A model generated the notes under the pieces. The model searched no databases, was not told the origin of the DNA, and worked only from the letters and a program-made list of their open reading frames with translations. From Amorphophallus konjac (lineage: Eukaryota; Streptophyta; Magnoliopsida; Alismatales; Araceae), in NCBI GenBank assembly GCA_022559845.1, contig JAHNEJ010001739.1:62001-126000 (forward strand): 64,000 nucleotides of DNA, given 5' to 3'. The position numbers and the translations under genes are program-made. Numbering within the stretch: position 1 is the first letter of the stretch; each line of letters starts with the position of its first letter. Positions 12,440-24,400 of the stretch are shown one piece after another.

Positions 12440-15400
12440 CCCTCCAGGTTTGCAAGACCCAGAGGTGGTCTCTCCGGGCATCCCTTCTCCCCCTTTTATC
12501 CTTGTTTTTTTAATTTGAGATAGAGAGAGAGAGAGAAAGGGAAAGCCAGATGGGGTCCTGGTCCCTCCAGGTATTCCGATCCTGGTCCCTCCGGGTTTCT
12601 TCTCTCCTTTTTTTTTCTTGAAAATTTTAGGGTGCAACAATAGCTCAATCCAATAACTCTAATATGATATCAAAAATATGGTTATGATCTGGGCCATGCA
12701 TCTCGTGTTTGTCATGATTCACGTGACAGAGTCTAAATCAACCACATGTAAGGAAGCATGTTGGAATAGTCCCGTATTGAAAACGGGCTAAAATAAAAAT
12801 ATGTTTAAAATAGTGGAACCCTCTCCACTCAATACCTTAAGCTTTCGAGTTGGATGGCTCAATCTAATAATTATAATAGTGTTGTGGTTTAGTCCCATAT
12901 TGGAAATCCATGAGAGTCTTTCCTCTATACATGTGGGAGATTCCCTCAACTCAACGCTTAAATTTTGGGTTAGAGTTCGGGTCTTTAATATGGTACCAGA
13001 GCCTCGTTTACCAATTAGATCCATATGTGGACACTTAGCCCTACCTATGATGCGTCCCAAATAGGTTGGTTCGGCATGGGGGGGGGTTGTTGTGGTTTAG
13101 TCCCATATTGGAAATCCATGGGAGTCTTTCTTCTATACATGTGGAGGATTCCCTCAACTCACTACCTAAGTTTTGGGTTAGAGTTTGGTTGTTGTGAATC
13201 TCATATGGGAAATCCATAGGAGTCTTTCCTCTACACATGTGGGGGATTCTCTCAACTCAACACCTAGATTTTGAGTTAGATTTCAGGCCTCTAACATGGT
13301 ATCAGAGCCTCGTTTACCCATTAAATCCATATGTGAACACTTGGTCCTACAAGTGATGTGCCTCAAACAGGTTGGTTCGGCACGAGACCCGTGTGTTGTG
13401 GTTTAGTCTCATATCGGAAATCCATGGGAGTCTTTCCTCTATACATGTGGGGGATTCTCTCAACTCGAGACCTAAGTTTTGGGTTAGAGTTCGGGCCTCC
13501 AACACATACCAATTTTGTGAGATCTCGTTCATCCATGCCATCTTCCTGCAAAAGACTACAACCATATAAGTTTATGAGTATCAGACTACTGAAAGGATGA
13601 TGCTGTGGATACATGAACATCTTGTTTTTCCATTATGGCAAGTTGCACTTTTGGGTGAGGCATATTTAACTGCTCATTGTCATACATAGGGTACATGCAT
13701 CACAGCACAAAACATGCCTTATCCTATTTTCTTGAGTGGTTGAAAGACAATCATATCATGGCACGGCAGGATAGAGAGAGTGAGAGGCAGAAGCGAGAGG
13801 GAGTCCCAGAATTCAGATATGAAATCCAACTACCTAACAAAATACAAGAGAGTAACATACCTTTAACTTGCGTACTTCTTCAAGCAATTTTTTTCGCTGC
13901 AAAAACAATTCAGGTGGCAATATGATTACCATGAATGTTAATGAAGAAAGGAAAAAAGAGAACCTAACCATCCATTAAAATTTATCACCAGTAGCAATAA
14001 AGATTACTTAGGTTAGCTGTCAACAGTGTAAAAGAGTTCCCATCATTTGACATATGATGTAGCTTCATAACAGACAAGCATCCCTAAAGATAAAAGTGTG
14101 CACCATCATCACCAGGGCCAGTATCAGCAAAAACGCAGATGAACACAGTACCTTAGGGACCGCTCTGTCACTTGTCACAAGTACAGTGATGGTAAGGGAA
14201 AGGTATATTGATGGGAGACAAGCTATCAGAAACAGACAGACTCCTAATTGGACTCGATATCAGTAACAAAAATATAAGAAAAAAAAATGTCCATGACACG
14301 CACGGTAGGACTAATGAAACGACAAGAAGCTAGCCCAAGTAGCCATCCCTCACAAGGTAGAAGCATGGGACCGGTGGTAGTTGAAGAACTACCGTAATCT
14401 AGGTTAAGGCAGTTCCACAGGCTTGATATTGTTGATCATTCCTTGATTCAAAGAATCATCCCATCTTAATTGAAAAAGAAAATATTTTTTCAGGAATAAA
14501 TCTAGTTCTGCTTCCTTCTTACTCTTGAATTGTTTTTTCTTTCTACATTTTTTAATGGTTGATTCTGTGTAATTTTTTCCAACATCTTCTTTTTTCTTTT
14601 GTTTTTGTGTATCTTCTTGTATATCTAATCCAAGATCGAGGTCCAAACGGAACCTTCAGGACTGGGGTCTCGCACCCTCAAGCCGGAAGTGAACTGAATC
14701 ACAGGCTAGGATCCCTACCTGGCAGAGAGAACGGTGACGTTGCAGCTGCTACTCATGCTGATGTGGCCAGTGGCATGGTGCGGGTGCCTAGCTGCAGGCA
14801 GATGATGTGGCAGCAACAGGGACCGCCGCTGGCTGCTGCGGAAGATGTGGCAGTGGCGGTCGGGGTGGCCGCTGCAGGCTGGGGACAGTGGGGCTGGGGG
14901 CAGCAATGGCAGCAGGGGTTGCTGCTGCTGCTGCCATTGTTGCTGATGTGACAGGGTCTCAACTGTGGGGTGCTGCCATTGTAGCCGCGGCTGCTGTTTG
15001 CAGGGAAGTAGATGCGAGCAGATGCTGGGGGTGGCAGAGACGGTTCATGGTGATCCCTTCAGTGTGCTAGAGCTGCGCTCATGGGCCCTCCTTTCCAGAC
15101 ATAGAGAAGGAGAAATGGGGAGAGAAAGATGACAGAGAGATAGGGAGTGGGGCAGTCGGAGAGAGAGAAATAGAGGGAGAACCAAGTGGTAGTGGCGTGA
15201 AGACTGGACAGAGGCGGCAATGGAGGTGGCTACATCTCACTGTGACCCCATCTCAGGGTCATCGTTCTTCCTCCTCAAAGAAGACCAAAAAAAACATTGA
15301 AATTCGTGTCTGAAATTCTCCATTAATTAAAAAAAGTGGTTACACATTTATAGGGATTGGGCTAACTCCAACAGTGGTCTCCCTAAATAACTAAGGACTA

Positions 15401-18400
15401 AAATGCCTCTGGGCTCAAGAAAATAGTGCGGAAATAGCACTAAAAATACATAAAAATGGAAAAGACACTAAATGGGCCCCAAACAGGCCAAACAAATGCT
15501 CAATGGACTCGTTCTCTGACACTCTACGAGTCAAATGTCAAATGGATCATCATCAAGCCAAATAGATGCCTGTGTAGTCCTCTGACGGCTGTAGACGTAC
15601 GCCGGGTCAAAACGGACCTAAGTCTTGGTGTCCTCACCAATCCTCTATGGCTAGGAGGAACTCGACCTCGTTGAGTAAGAGTTGCTATTGCTCTGGTGCC
15701 GCTCCAAAAGGTCAGGATCAACCCACTCTAGCTCCTTGCATGTGATCCACATGTCTTCAGACGATGATCATCCACTCCAACAAACCAGGTAGCACTGATG
15801 TGCACCCTCCCTAGAAGTGACAATTTGCTCGTCCGGTATATGCTCAATTTGCTCACACTAAATAGGAAAAGGGGCAGACAGTAGACACTCAAGTGTGGGA
15901 CCACTCACAAGGGGGGAAGAAAACTCACACAGATCACTAGGAATCACTACCGGCTCCCGATAAACTGTCAAATCTGAGACATTGAAGGTGGAACTGCTAT
16001 TATAGTCGGGTGGTAGATCTAAAACATACACATTAGACCCAATCCGTTTCAGAACCTTGAAAGGACTAGCTTCTTGGGCATACAACTTCTTCAGAGTTCT
16101 TAATGAAAACTACTCAGGTCTGACCTTGATCATGACATGGTCGTCATCCAAGAACTCATGTGGCCATCGATGTGCATCTGCTAATCTCTTATACTGCTCA
16201 TTGCTAATCTCAATGCGATGACGGATGCTATCATGAAGACTCCTAACATGTTAGCTAAAGACTCTGCAGACTCAAACACATGTGCATGCATGGGCAAAGG
16301 GACTCGATCTATAGGTTTCCTAGGCCTATGGCCAGTAACTATCTCAAATGGACTCATGCCAGTGGGCCTATTAACCGAATCATTATATGCGAACTCAACA
16401 TGGAGCAAGATTAGATCCTAGATCCACGCATGCTCACTCACTAGACAATGCAACAAATCCCCCAGGCTCCTATTAATGACTTCCGTCCGGCTATCCGTCG
16501 AGGGATGGCATGTTGTGGAGAGCTTAAGCTTCGTACCCATCAAATGCCACAAGGTCTTCCAAAATAGCTCATCAATTGGATATCTCTATCGGAGACAATG
16601 GTCTTAAGTAACCCATGCAAATGGACAACTTCGAAGAGAAATAGGCGGGGTATCTTAGATGCATCGGACGTCTTCCAACAAGGAATAAAGTGAGCCATTT
16701 TGAAGAACCTATTGACCACCACCAAGATATAATCATGTTTACGGACTAATAGGGTGTTTGGGAACACTTTTTTTTTCAGAGTTATTTCTCTCTAAAAATT
16801 TAATCCATGTCAATTTTTGACTCAAATTTTAAAAGTGACATAAATCATAGTCATATGTTTGGCCAAGCTAACATAAATTTAAAAATTTGTACAAAAATGT
16901 TTGGTTTGCTGCGTCGAGAGCATTGGGAGGGGAGCCACGTCGGGAGCCGGCTCGCGGACGACGACGGCGGCACAGGAGAGGGGGGAACAGTGGGGGGAGG
17001 TCAGCCGCGGGGGAGAGGCCGCAGGGAGGAGGGGGGCCGGCCCGCAGCTGCGCGGGACGGGCCGCAGGGGGGAGGGGGCCCGGCCGGCAACCGCGGGGGC
17101 GAGCCGCAGGGGGGAGGGGGCCGGCGGGCAGCCGCGGGGGCGAGCCGTAGGGGGGTCTCCGGCTGGCCGGCAGCCGCGGGGGACGGGCCGCAGGGGGGAG
17201 GGGATCGGCGGGGGAGGGGGCCGCAGGGAGGAGGGGGGAGGGGGCCCTGCCGGCAGCCACGGGGGGGAGCCGTAGGGGTGTTTGGCATCTAGGAGGGGGG
17301 AGCGCAGGGGCCGCCGGGGGCCGACGGGGACGGGGAAGGGGGCCGCAGGGGAGGGGGAGGGGGGTGCGCAGGGGGCGAGGGGGGTGCGCAGGGGAGGGGA
17401 AGGGAGGGCCGCCGGGGCCGACGGGGACGGGGAAGGGGGCCGCAGGGGAGGGGGAGGGGGTGCGCAGGGGGCGAGGGGGGTGCGCAGGGGCCGCCGGGGA
17501 CGGGGAAGGAGGGGATGCGCGGGGGGGGGGGGCGCCGGAGCTGGAGGGGAGAGGGGGAGGGGCGGGGCTGCGCGGGGGGGGGTGCCGGAGCCGGAGGGGG
17601 GGATCTGCCGGGGAGGGGGGAACGGTCGGGGGAGGGGGACGAGCCACAGGGAGGGACGCACGAGGAGAGAACAGTTTCAAAAAAAAAATTGATGGGGAGT
17701 TATTTTTTTTTTTAAAAAGATTTGTACTGGAGTTAGTTCTCTCCCTAAAATTTAGGAGAGTCATACCAAACGTCTATAATTGAGTTCTCTCTCTCTTTTT
17801 TAAATTTAAGAGAGAAAGAGGTAAACAAATCGCAACCAAACACCCTATAATCATAGTAAACCCAAGACGAAATCCATACTAGCATCCTGTGACGGATAGT
17901 CTGGCAGGGGAAGTGGGGCATAAAGAACGATATTTTGATTTCGTTGCTTAGCTATAACTCACGTACAATAGTAGGACATGATACAAGCAACATCGTACTT
18001 CAACCTAGGCCAATACTACCAGTGGTCAACCAGATTGATGGTCTTATTCCAGTCAAAGTGGCCAACTAGACCTCCAGCATGAAGCTCCCATGCAAGGAAG
18101 TTGTGGATTGACAAAAGTGGGACACATAACCTATCTCCATAGTAAAGATAACCCTCCGACAAAAGGTAGTCATTGTATTCTCTAGAGGGTCAAGATTGGA
18201 GGACAGCGTGGATAAGACCAAAGTCTAGACGACTCTCATACTCCTCCCGCAGCCTATCAAACCCTGCGGCCTCCACGCTCACAATCGAGAGTAGGGAAAC
18301 CCGTCGACACAGCACGTCGGCCACGTGGTTCTCCACACCTACCCGATGTCTAAGGACAAAAGTATATGCCTACAAAAATCACGTGGTTCTCCACACCTAC

Positions 18401-21400
18401 CCGATGTCTAAGGATAGAAATGTACGCCTACAAAAATTCAACCCACCGGCTATCCCTAGCCGAGTTTCTTCTGAGCATGAAGAAACCTAAGATGATCATA
18501 ATCAAATAAACAAGCGAACTCTTGCGGTAGGAGATAATGTCTCCAATACCGTAAACCCTGTAGTATCACATAGAACTCATTATAGGTGGCGTACTTCAGC
18601 TTAACATCATTCAATTTCTCGCTGAAGTATGCGACTGGGCGGCCCTCCTGAGTCGAAAACCTGTGTTGACACTAAAAGCATCACATGAAATCTTAAACAC
18701 CTTGGAAAAATTAGGCAAGTACTGAACATGTGTCTAAGTCATCTGCTCCTTAATGTCACAAAAGGTTGAAGCGATAACCTTCATCCAGACAAAAGCTCCC
18801 TTCCGGATGCAATCCGTGATCGAGCTGAACCCACGAATGAAGCAACGATAGAACGTTACTAGGCCACGAAAACTGCGCACATCGTGGATGCTTTGTGGCT
18901 CGGGCCACTGAACGATCACCATGACCTATGGATCAGCGGAGACACCCTCACTAGACACAATGAACCCTAAAAAGATAACCCTATCCATCATGAAAGCACA
19001 CTTCTTGAGATTGGCATACAAGCGCTCCCTCCGAAGGACGAGGCACACCTGACGATCATCCCTAGATGGGCTATAGATGAGAATACCATCAAAATACACA
19101 ACCACAAAGGCCTAATGAGTGGTCATAGAACATGGGTCATCAGCCACATGAGCGTACTAGGAGCATTAGACAGTCCGAAAGACATGACCAACCACTAATA
19201 TAGACCACCCTTTGTCTTGAAGGTTGTCTTCCATTCATCACCTAGTCGGGTCCTCACCTGGTGATAGCCACTCTTAAGATCGATTTTGGAAAATATAGTG
19301 GCTCCCACCATCATATCAAGCATGTCATCTAAGCAAGGAATGGGAAAAACAGTATTTCACCATAATTCAGTTAATGGCACGACTATCCATACACAATCCT
19401 CTAAATACCATCCTTCTTTGGAGCCAGTAATGTGGGGATTGCGAAGGGACTCATGCTATCCCTAATCGAACCTCTCCTCAAGAGCTCCTCAACCTACCTT
19501 TGCAACTGTGGTCCACGGGGTTCATGCAATAGTGTAGTAGGTTGGGTAATGTGGATCCCAGAATCAGATCAATCGCTTGCTGGATGTCACGCATCGACAA
19601 TAAAATATCCGAAAGGTCTCAAGGTCCTCAAGAAACAGATCTCGAAACTCTTATGGAATGGCGGCAACCTCAGCAAGATGCTCGCTCTGGGCCTCCTCAA
19701 TGACCTCCTTGACAACAATAGCAAAGATCGGGTCACACTCCTCACACTCACGCTCAAACTCTCTCGCACTAATAAGAAGAAGAGTCCTTGGTTGGCGCTC
19801 ACTAGGCACAGGTATACTAGAAGTGGGGGTGATAGAAGGCTGAGGGGTACTAGAAATAGCAACGCCGCTGAAGGGGCTCTTGTCTAGGAGGAATCCTAGG
19901 CTGAGATGGATGAAGGGTGATATGGTGGCTGTGATACTCGAAAGTGCATGTGTTGGATCGACCATGTAGGGTTGCATGGATATCAAACAACCACGGTTGG
20001 CCCAGAATAATGCTCCCAACCTCCATCGATAATACATCGCACCAGATCTGGTCCAAGTATGTGTGGAACTATATCAAGACGAGGCATCTCGTCTGAATCG
20101 GAATGAAAGTCGAACCTTCCCAGAAACTCGATACGAACTAGGATGATCAACTGGGCCAACCCATGACATACATGTGCCTGTGGACTATTAATAATGACAT
20201 TGCCCACCTTTCCCCACAATTTAAAGGTGTGAAAGATCAAGGTGCGGTGCCAATCATCACTCTCCCTAGGCTAGGCCAAGATGCATAGAACCACTCCTAG
20301 CATGTTTCTATGGGGGGAAACCTAGGTATCATCCGCTCAGACATAATCACTTTGGATACAACTAACTAAATCAACATCATTCTATAACTTATCGGCCATA
20401 TTGGGATCTGCCTCAAAACTCACCTCCTCTAGAATAGGAAGAGGATCCTCCGACTTTGTACCACCCATGATCATAGCCCGTGTAGGACACTGTCTAGCAT
20501 AATGGCAGTGCCCTTACATCTAAAACATTGAGGGCATGACTCACCACCCTGTGACAGATCTCCAATCAGAGGCCCCTTCCCCTCATCTTCCCGCATGATA
20601 GGTGGTGCTAGAATCTGGGGGTATACAGGAGTGGGGAAGGGGTAATAGCTAATACCTCGGGGGAGGGAGCTAGGACCTACAAGTAGCTGTGACGCGGCGG
20701 GGACGCGGAGAGGATCGTCGGCACTCCGATGACACGAACGGGATGGGATAACCACTGCCTCGCGCAGCTCGGCCTCACACCGGACGGTCTCTCACCGGGC
20801 AATCACTCAAATCTCACAAGGGAGCTATGAGGGAAGAGAAGCAACAAGGGGCAAAAGCATCTACGTGGGTTTTCTTTCATAAGCATTGTTGTACCCGAAA
20901 TTTGTCTCAAAGTTAAATTGAGGAATTGTTGCTATGCAACGTTCGACGAGAAGAACGACGTATCGTCGACACTGTCGGACTACGGAGTATCTCCGTGATT
21001 CAGGGTCTATCGACCCAACAATATTATTATGGTCGACGCCGCGGCAAGAAGGTTAACGAAAAAGATGTATGCGTATACCGGTCAGAGTAGCCGAGCAAGT
21101 GTATCACACGACACAGACAGGCGCAAAAGTTCCTCCCTACGCGGCGACGTACGACCAGACAAACAAACAACACGTTCCTTCCACGGACGAAGCGCTGCCA
21201 CGCGGCGAGGGATCGATCTCCACGAGATATATAGCTCCACCACGGCTCTTCTCCAACCCAGGACGACGAAAAGAGAGCGAGACGGCGTCCAGAGGGGTAA
21301 AACGGCGTCCGGAGAGGTCAAATGACCCCTCTAGAACAAAACCCGGAAGAGGGAGGGGCCGCGCGACCCTGCTGGGGGCCCCAGCGGGGTCGCGCGGCCT

Positions 21401-24400
21401 CCCGGGGGGGGCGTGCGACCCCGCCTGGGTCCAGCCGGCCCTCCGGGGTCGCGCGACCCCCCCTTCTCTCTCCGGTGTTCTAAAAAAAAAAAGGATTTTG
21501 GCCACCCCAACGGAGTCATTTAGCCCCTTTTGGCATCCAGAGGGGTCAAAATGGCTTTTTGCCACCCCACCTTGACAGAATCGGGACAAATTCGTGCATT
21601 TGACCCATCTGGGCCCTCCCGCCTTCTATAAATAGACCCCATGGGTCCAAGTGGAGAAGGAGAGCTAGACACGGACAGCTACGTATGAGAAGCATCCGGA
21701 GAAGACTTGTTCTGTTCATTTTGGCCTGTGAGGGGTAAGTCCCCGGGTCTTGTACTTATGCCCCTACGGGGTATGTTTGCAATTACGCCCCTCAGTGGGC
21801 CATGTTTGTAAGTCTTTACATCCCGGGACGACTAAGTCATGTAATTCTGTCCTTATAATGGCGGAGTTACAAAAATGTCCTCCCTGGGACCGTAAAAGAT
21901 CAAAGTCCTGTAATTTACAGTTATACCCTGCAATCTTTTGTAATTGGGACTACGTCCCTATCTCCCGCTCTAACACGGACTTTTGTACAGTCGACAACTC
22001 GCCGACAATCTACGTACTCACTGGAATTATAAAAACATTCAGCATGCTCCATATACCTTCTTGGTGATAAATTATAAGAAAACCCCTGTCTTTCACCAAA
22101 TTGTGTATATACCCTTCCTTCAGCCAAATTGACAAAGGCATACTTTCTATGAAACCCTTTGTCATTCTTTTGGTCCAGGAGTGTCGTCAGCTCAACCTCG
22201 CACTCGGGTAACACTTTAAACCTAGGTCTAGGGTCTGATAAAATTACCAAAATACCCCTGTGATCTAGAAATGGCCTAGTAGCCTCCTTAAAACTCTCCA
22301 GAAATGGTTTCAATACCTTGGGGAGTCGAAGACTTCATCATATTTTCTCCTCAAATTGAAAATTCCAGAAATGCCCCTGGCCTGATAAAATTACCAAAAT
22401 ACCCTCAGGGTCCGGGAAACTCCTTTTCACTTAGAAATGCCTATTGCTTTTGCACATTTGCATTCCTATTCTCAAATCCTAGGGTTTAGCTCAGACTCAA
22501 CCCTAACCTAGTTAATATGTTGGTGGTAAGTGAGCGGGCACTATGAGCCTCTTTCAGAGAGTTTGCACTCTACATCAGAACCCCTATAGAAGGCCTTTGA
22601 GATTTCTTTGACAGTCAAACAAAGGTGTTCGGACGTTACACCAATGTAAATCAACACTGACTCCGGTCAGTGAAGAGAGGTCCAACACCCGAACCCAAAT
22701 CGTCTGATACTATGCGCACACACGGAATAGCCCTCTCTATACAGAGGAATGTCTCTTTTCAAAAAGAACATCCATTGTCGTCTATTTTTCCTACGTGAAA
22801 ATATTCCGTGTCTCACAGACTGGTACGCCCGGTGGGACCTTTCCCGCCTTTCTTCTTTCTGTCAAAGAAAGTCTAAACCTTTTACAAGGTTCTGATTTCC
22901 CTCCTCTTCCTTTTACAGGACGGAAAGAGGAGGGTATACGTCTCTCTACTCATCTAAGAGCTACTCACGCTTTTGCGCCCTTTTCCGTTCGTGCTACGCA
23001 CCACCACCACCAACACCAGCAGCAGCGATGGCAGCCGTCACCTACGGCCCCCAAGTCGTTGCCGACCATGCCAGGTTCGGATACCTGGCAACTCCGATTG
23101 TCTTCGGCGACTTCCCAGCGGTCGTCGGCTAGCCCTTCTTCTTGGGCGTGGTGCCAATGGCTGAAGTCAGTTCAGCCGCCCCTGCAGTACCAACCATCGA
23201 GGGTGTTAGGCCCTCGGCCCCAGCAATTGGCCGAGCCCACTCGGTCAAGAAGGCAATCATCGAGGGTGTCAGGCCCTCGGCTCCAACAACCGGCCGGGTT
23301 CATTCGGCCAAGAAGACTACTGGGGGTGTCAGGCCCTCGGCTCCAACAATTGGCCAGGTTCATTCGGCCAGGAAGACTATTGAGGGCGTCAGGCCTTCCG
23401 CTTCAGTTGATCGGGTTCGCCCGGTCGAGAAGACAACCGTCGGGGGTGTTAGGCCCTCGGCCCCAGCAGCTGGCCAGGTCAGTCTGGTCCACAAGCCGAC
23501 TATTAAGGGCGTCAAGCCCTCCGCTTCAACCGGCCGGGTTCGCCCGGTCAACAAGCCAACCGTCGAGGGTGTTAGGCCCTCGACTTCAACAATTGGTCGA
23601 GTCTGCTCGGTCAACAAGCCAGCTTCTGAGGGTGCCACACCCTCTATTGCAGCAGCCGGCCGGCTTCGTCCGGCCAACTTTTCACAGACCAAGGGTGTCA
23701 GGCCCTCTGTCTCAGCAAATGACCGAGTTTTCTCGGTCAACCAGATTACCATCGGCACCGCCCCTGCTCAACGGGGGCAACGCCGTCGCCGTAACGGCCC
23801 CAACTCCAATGCGGCCACCCTCAGAGGTGCTGCCCCTGCTCAACGGGGGCAACGCCGCCGCCGTCAGGATGACGCCATGCCTATGGCGGGCGCCACCACC
23901 GCCGCCCCTGCTCAACGGGGGCAACGCCGTAGCCGCAAGGGTGCAAAGCCCGAAGCGGCTGTCTCTCGCTCCGGCAAGACTGTAATCGTCGGAGATATTC
24001 GCATCCGGCTCGATGGAGGCGAGCCGATCCTGCCACGGGATCGTCATGTCCCGACTATTCCTACCTCCAACCGCTTCGAGCTCCTCCGACAAGTTCGGGA
24101 GGACGGAGCGAAGAAGAAGAAGAAGCCTGCCGTACCGGCGGCAACCCAGGGCCCTCTCCAACGGCCCAAGCCACGAGCTGCCCGGTCAAGGACAGGGGGC
24201 AACCAAGTGGAGGAGCGCCAGCTCCATCTGAAGAAGATCTGGGTCACCAAGGAGGAGGCTCGGATTATAAGGCGCGCGAGGGCGGAGGAGCCCTTCCGCA
24301 TGTCGGAGCTTCAGCGGATGCGAAGTCCGCCAAGCACTGAGGCCTCGACGTCTGCGAGGTTTACATCCCAACCCCTACGGGGGCAAAAGCGCCGAGAAAT

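Larger units (their letters stand above)
9958..12639 (-). mobile_element. 2.7-kb solo LTR, Tat-type, inserted in a TRIM LTR
   Basis: It begins TGTTTCAAGCGG and ends AGGGTGCAACA, with target duplication ATGGC/ATAGC (9953-9957, 12640-12644, one mismatch). It contains no gene, primer site or internal domain. The segment 10105-10180 (gtcggtgtttatttacatcg ... aactgtcaaag) matches the reverse complement of the last ~200 bp of the LTR of the giant element A, and the AGGGT(G/A)CAACA end matches the complement of A's LTR start. It is therefore a diverged relative of A in minus orientation. Confidence 0.82.
9858..13504. mobile_element. tandem TRIM array, six LTR units, TSD CATAC
   Basis: LTRs of ~110-120 bp starting TGTTG alternate with ~95-bp internal segments. 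Units: 9858-9957 continued at 12645-12664; 12759-12878; 12880-12990; 13088-13188 (truncated); 13190-13296; 13394-13504. The internal segments begin with tRNA-iMet primer sites (TGGTATCAGAGCC exact at 13297, TGGTACCAGAGCC at 12991, decayed at 12665), and one ends in a G-rich tract (13077-13087). No coding capacity. The duplicated target CATAC at 9853-9857 and 13505-13509 flanks the whole array, so it behaves as one insertion later multiplied by LTR recombination. The first LTR is interrupted by the solo LTR at 9958-12639. Confidence 0.85.

Noticed and set aside
12051..12640. 131- and 134-residue frames on the minus strand
   Set aside because: Composed of (GA)n and ccctccgggt repeats inside the solo LTR.
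12880..13504. Possible Cassandra-type TRIM with a 5S rRNA domain
   Set aside because: I looked for 5S promoter-like text in the LTRs and saw none; the units are ordinary TRIMs.
14559..15070. Ala/Gly-rich frames of 130 and 87 residues
   Set aside because: They fall in the GC-rich middle of element C's LTR and differ between its two LTR copies.
16868..17764. 298- and 260-residue Pro-rich open frames on the minus strand
   Set aside because: They lie wholly in the G-rich minisatellite core of a TIR element; three overlapping frames are open at once because of composition, not coding.
22795..23985. 396-residue plus-strand frame overlapping gag
   Set aside because: It is a shadow kept open by the 60-bp repeat; the gag register at 23028 gives the recognisable start and continues into the conserved parts.
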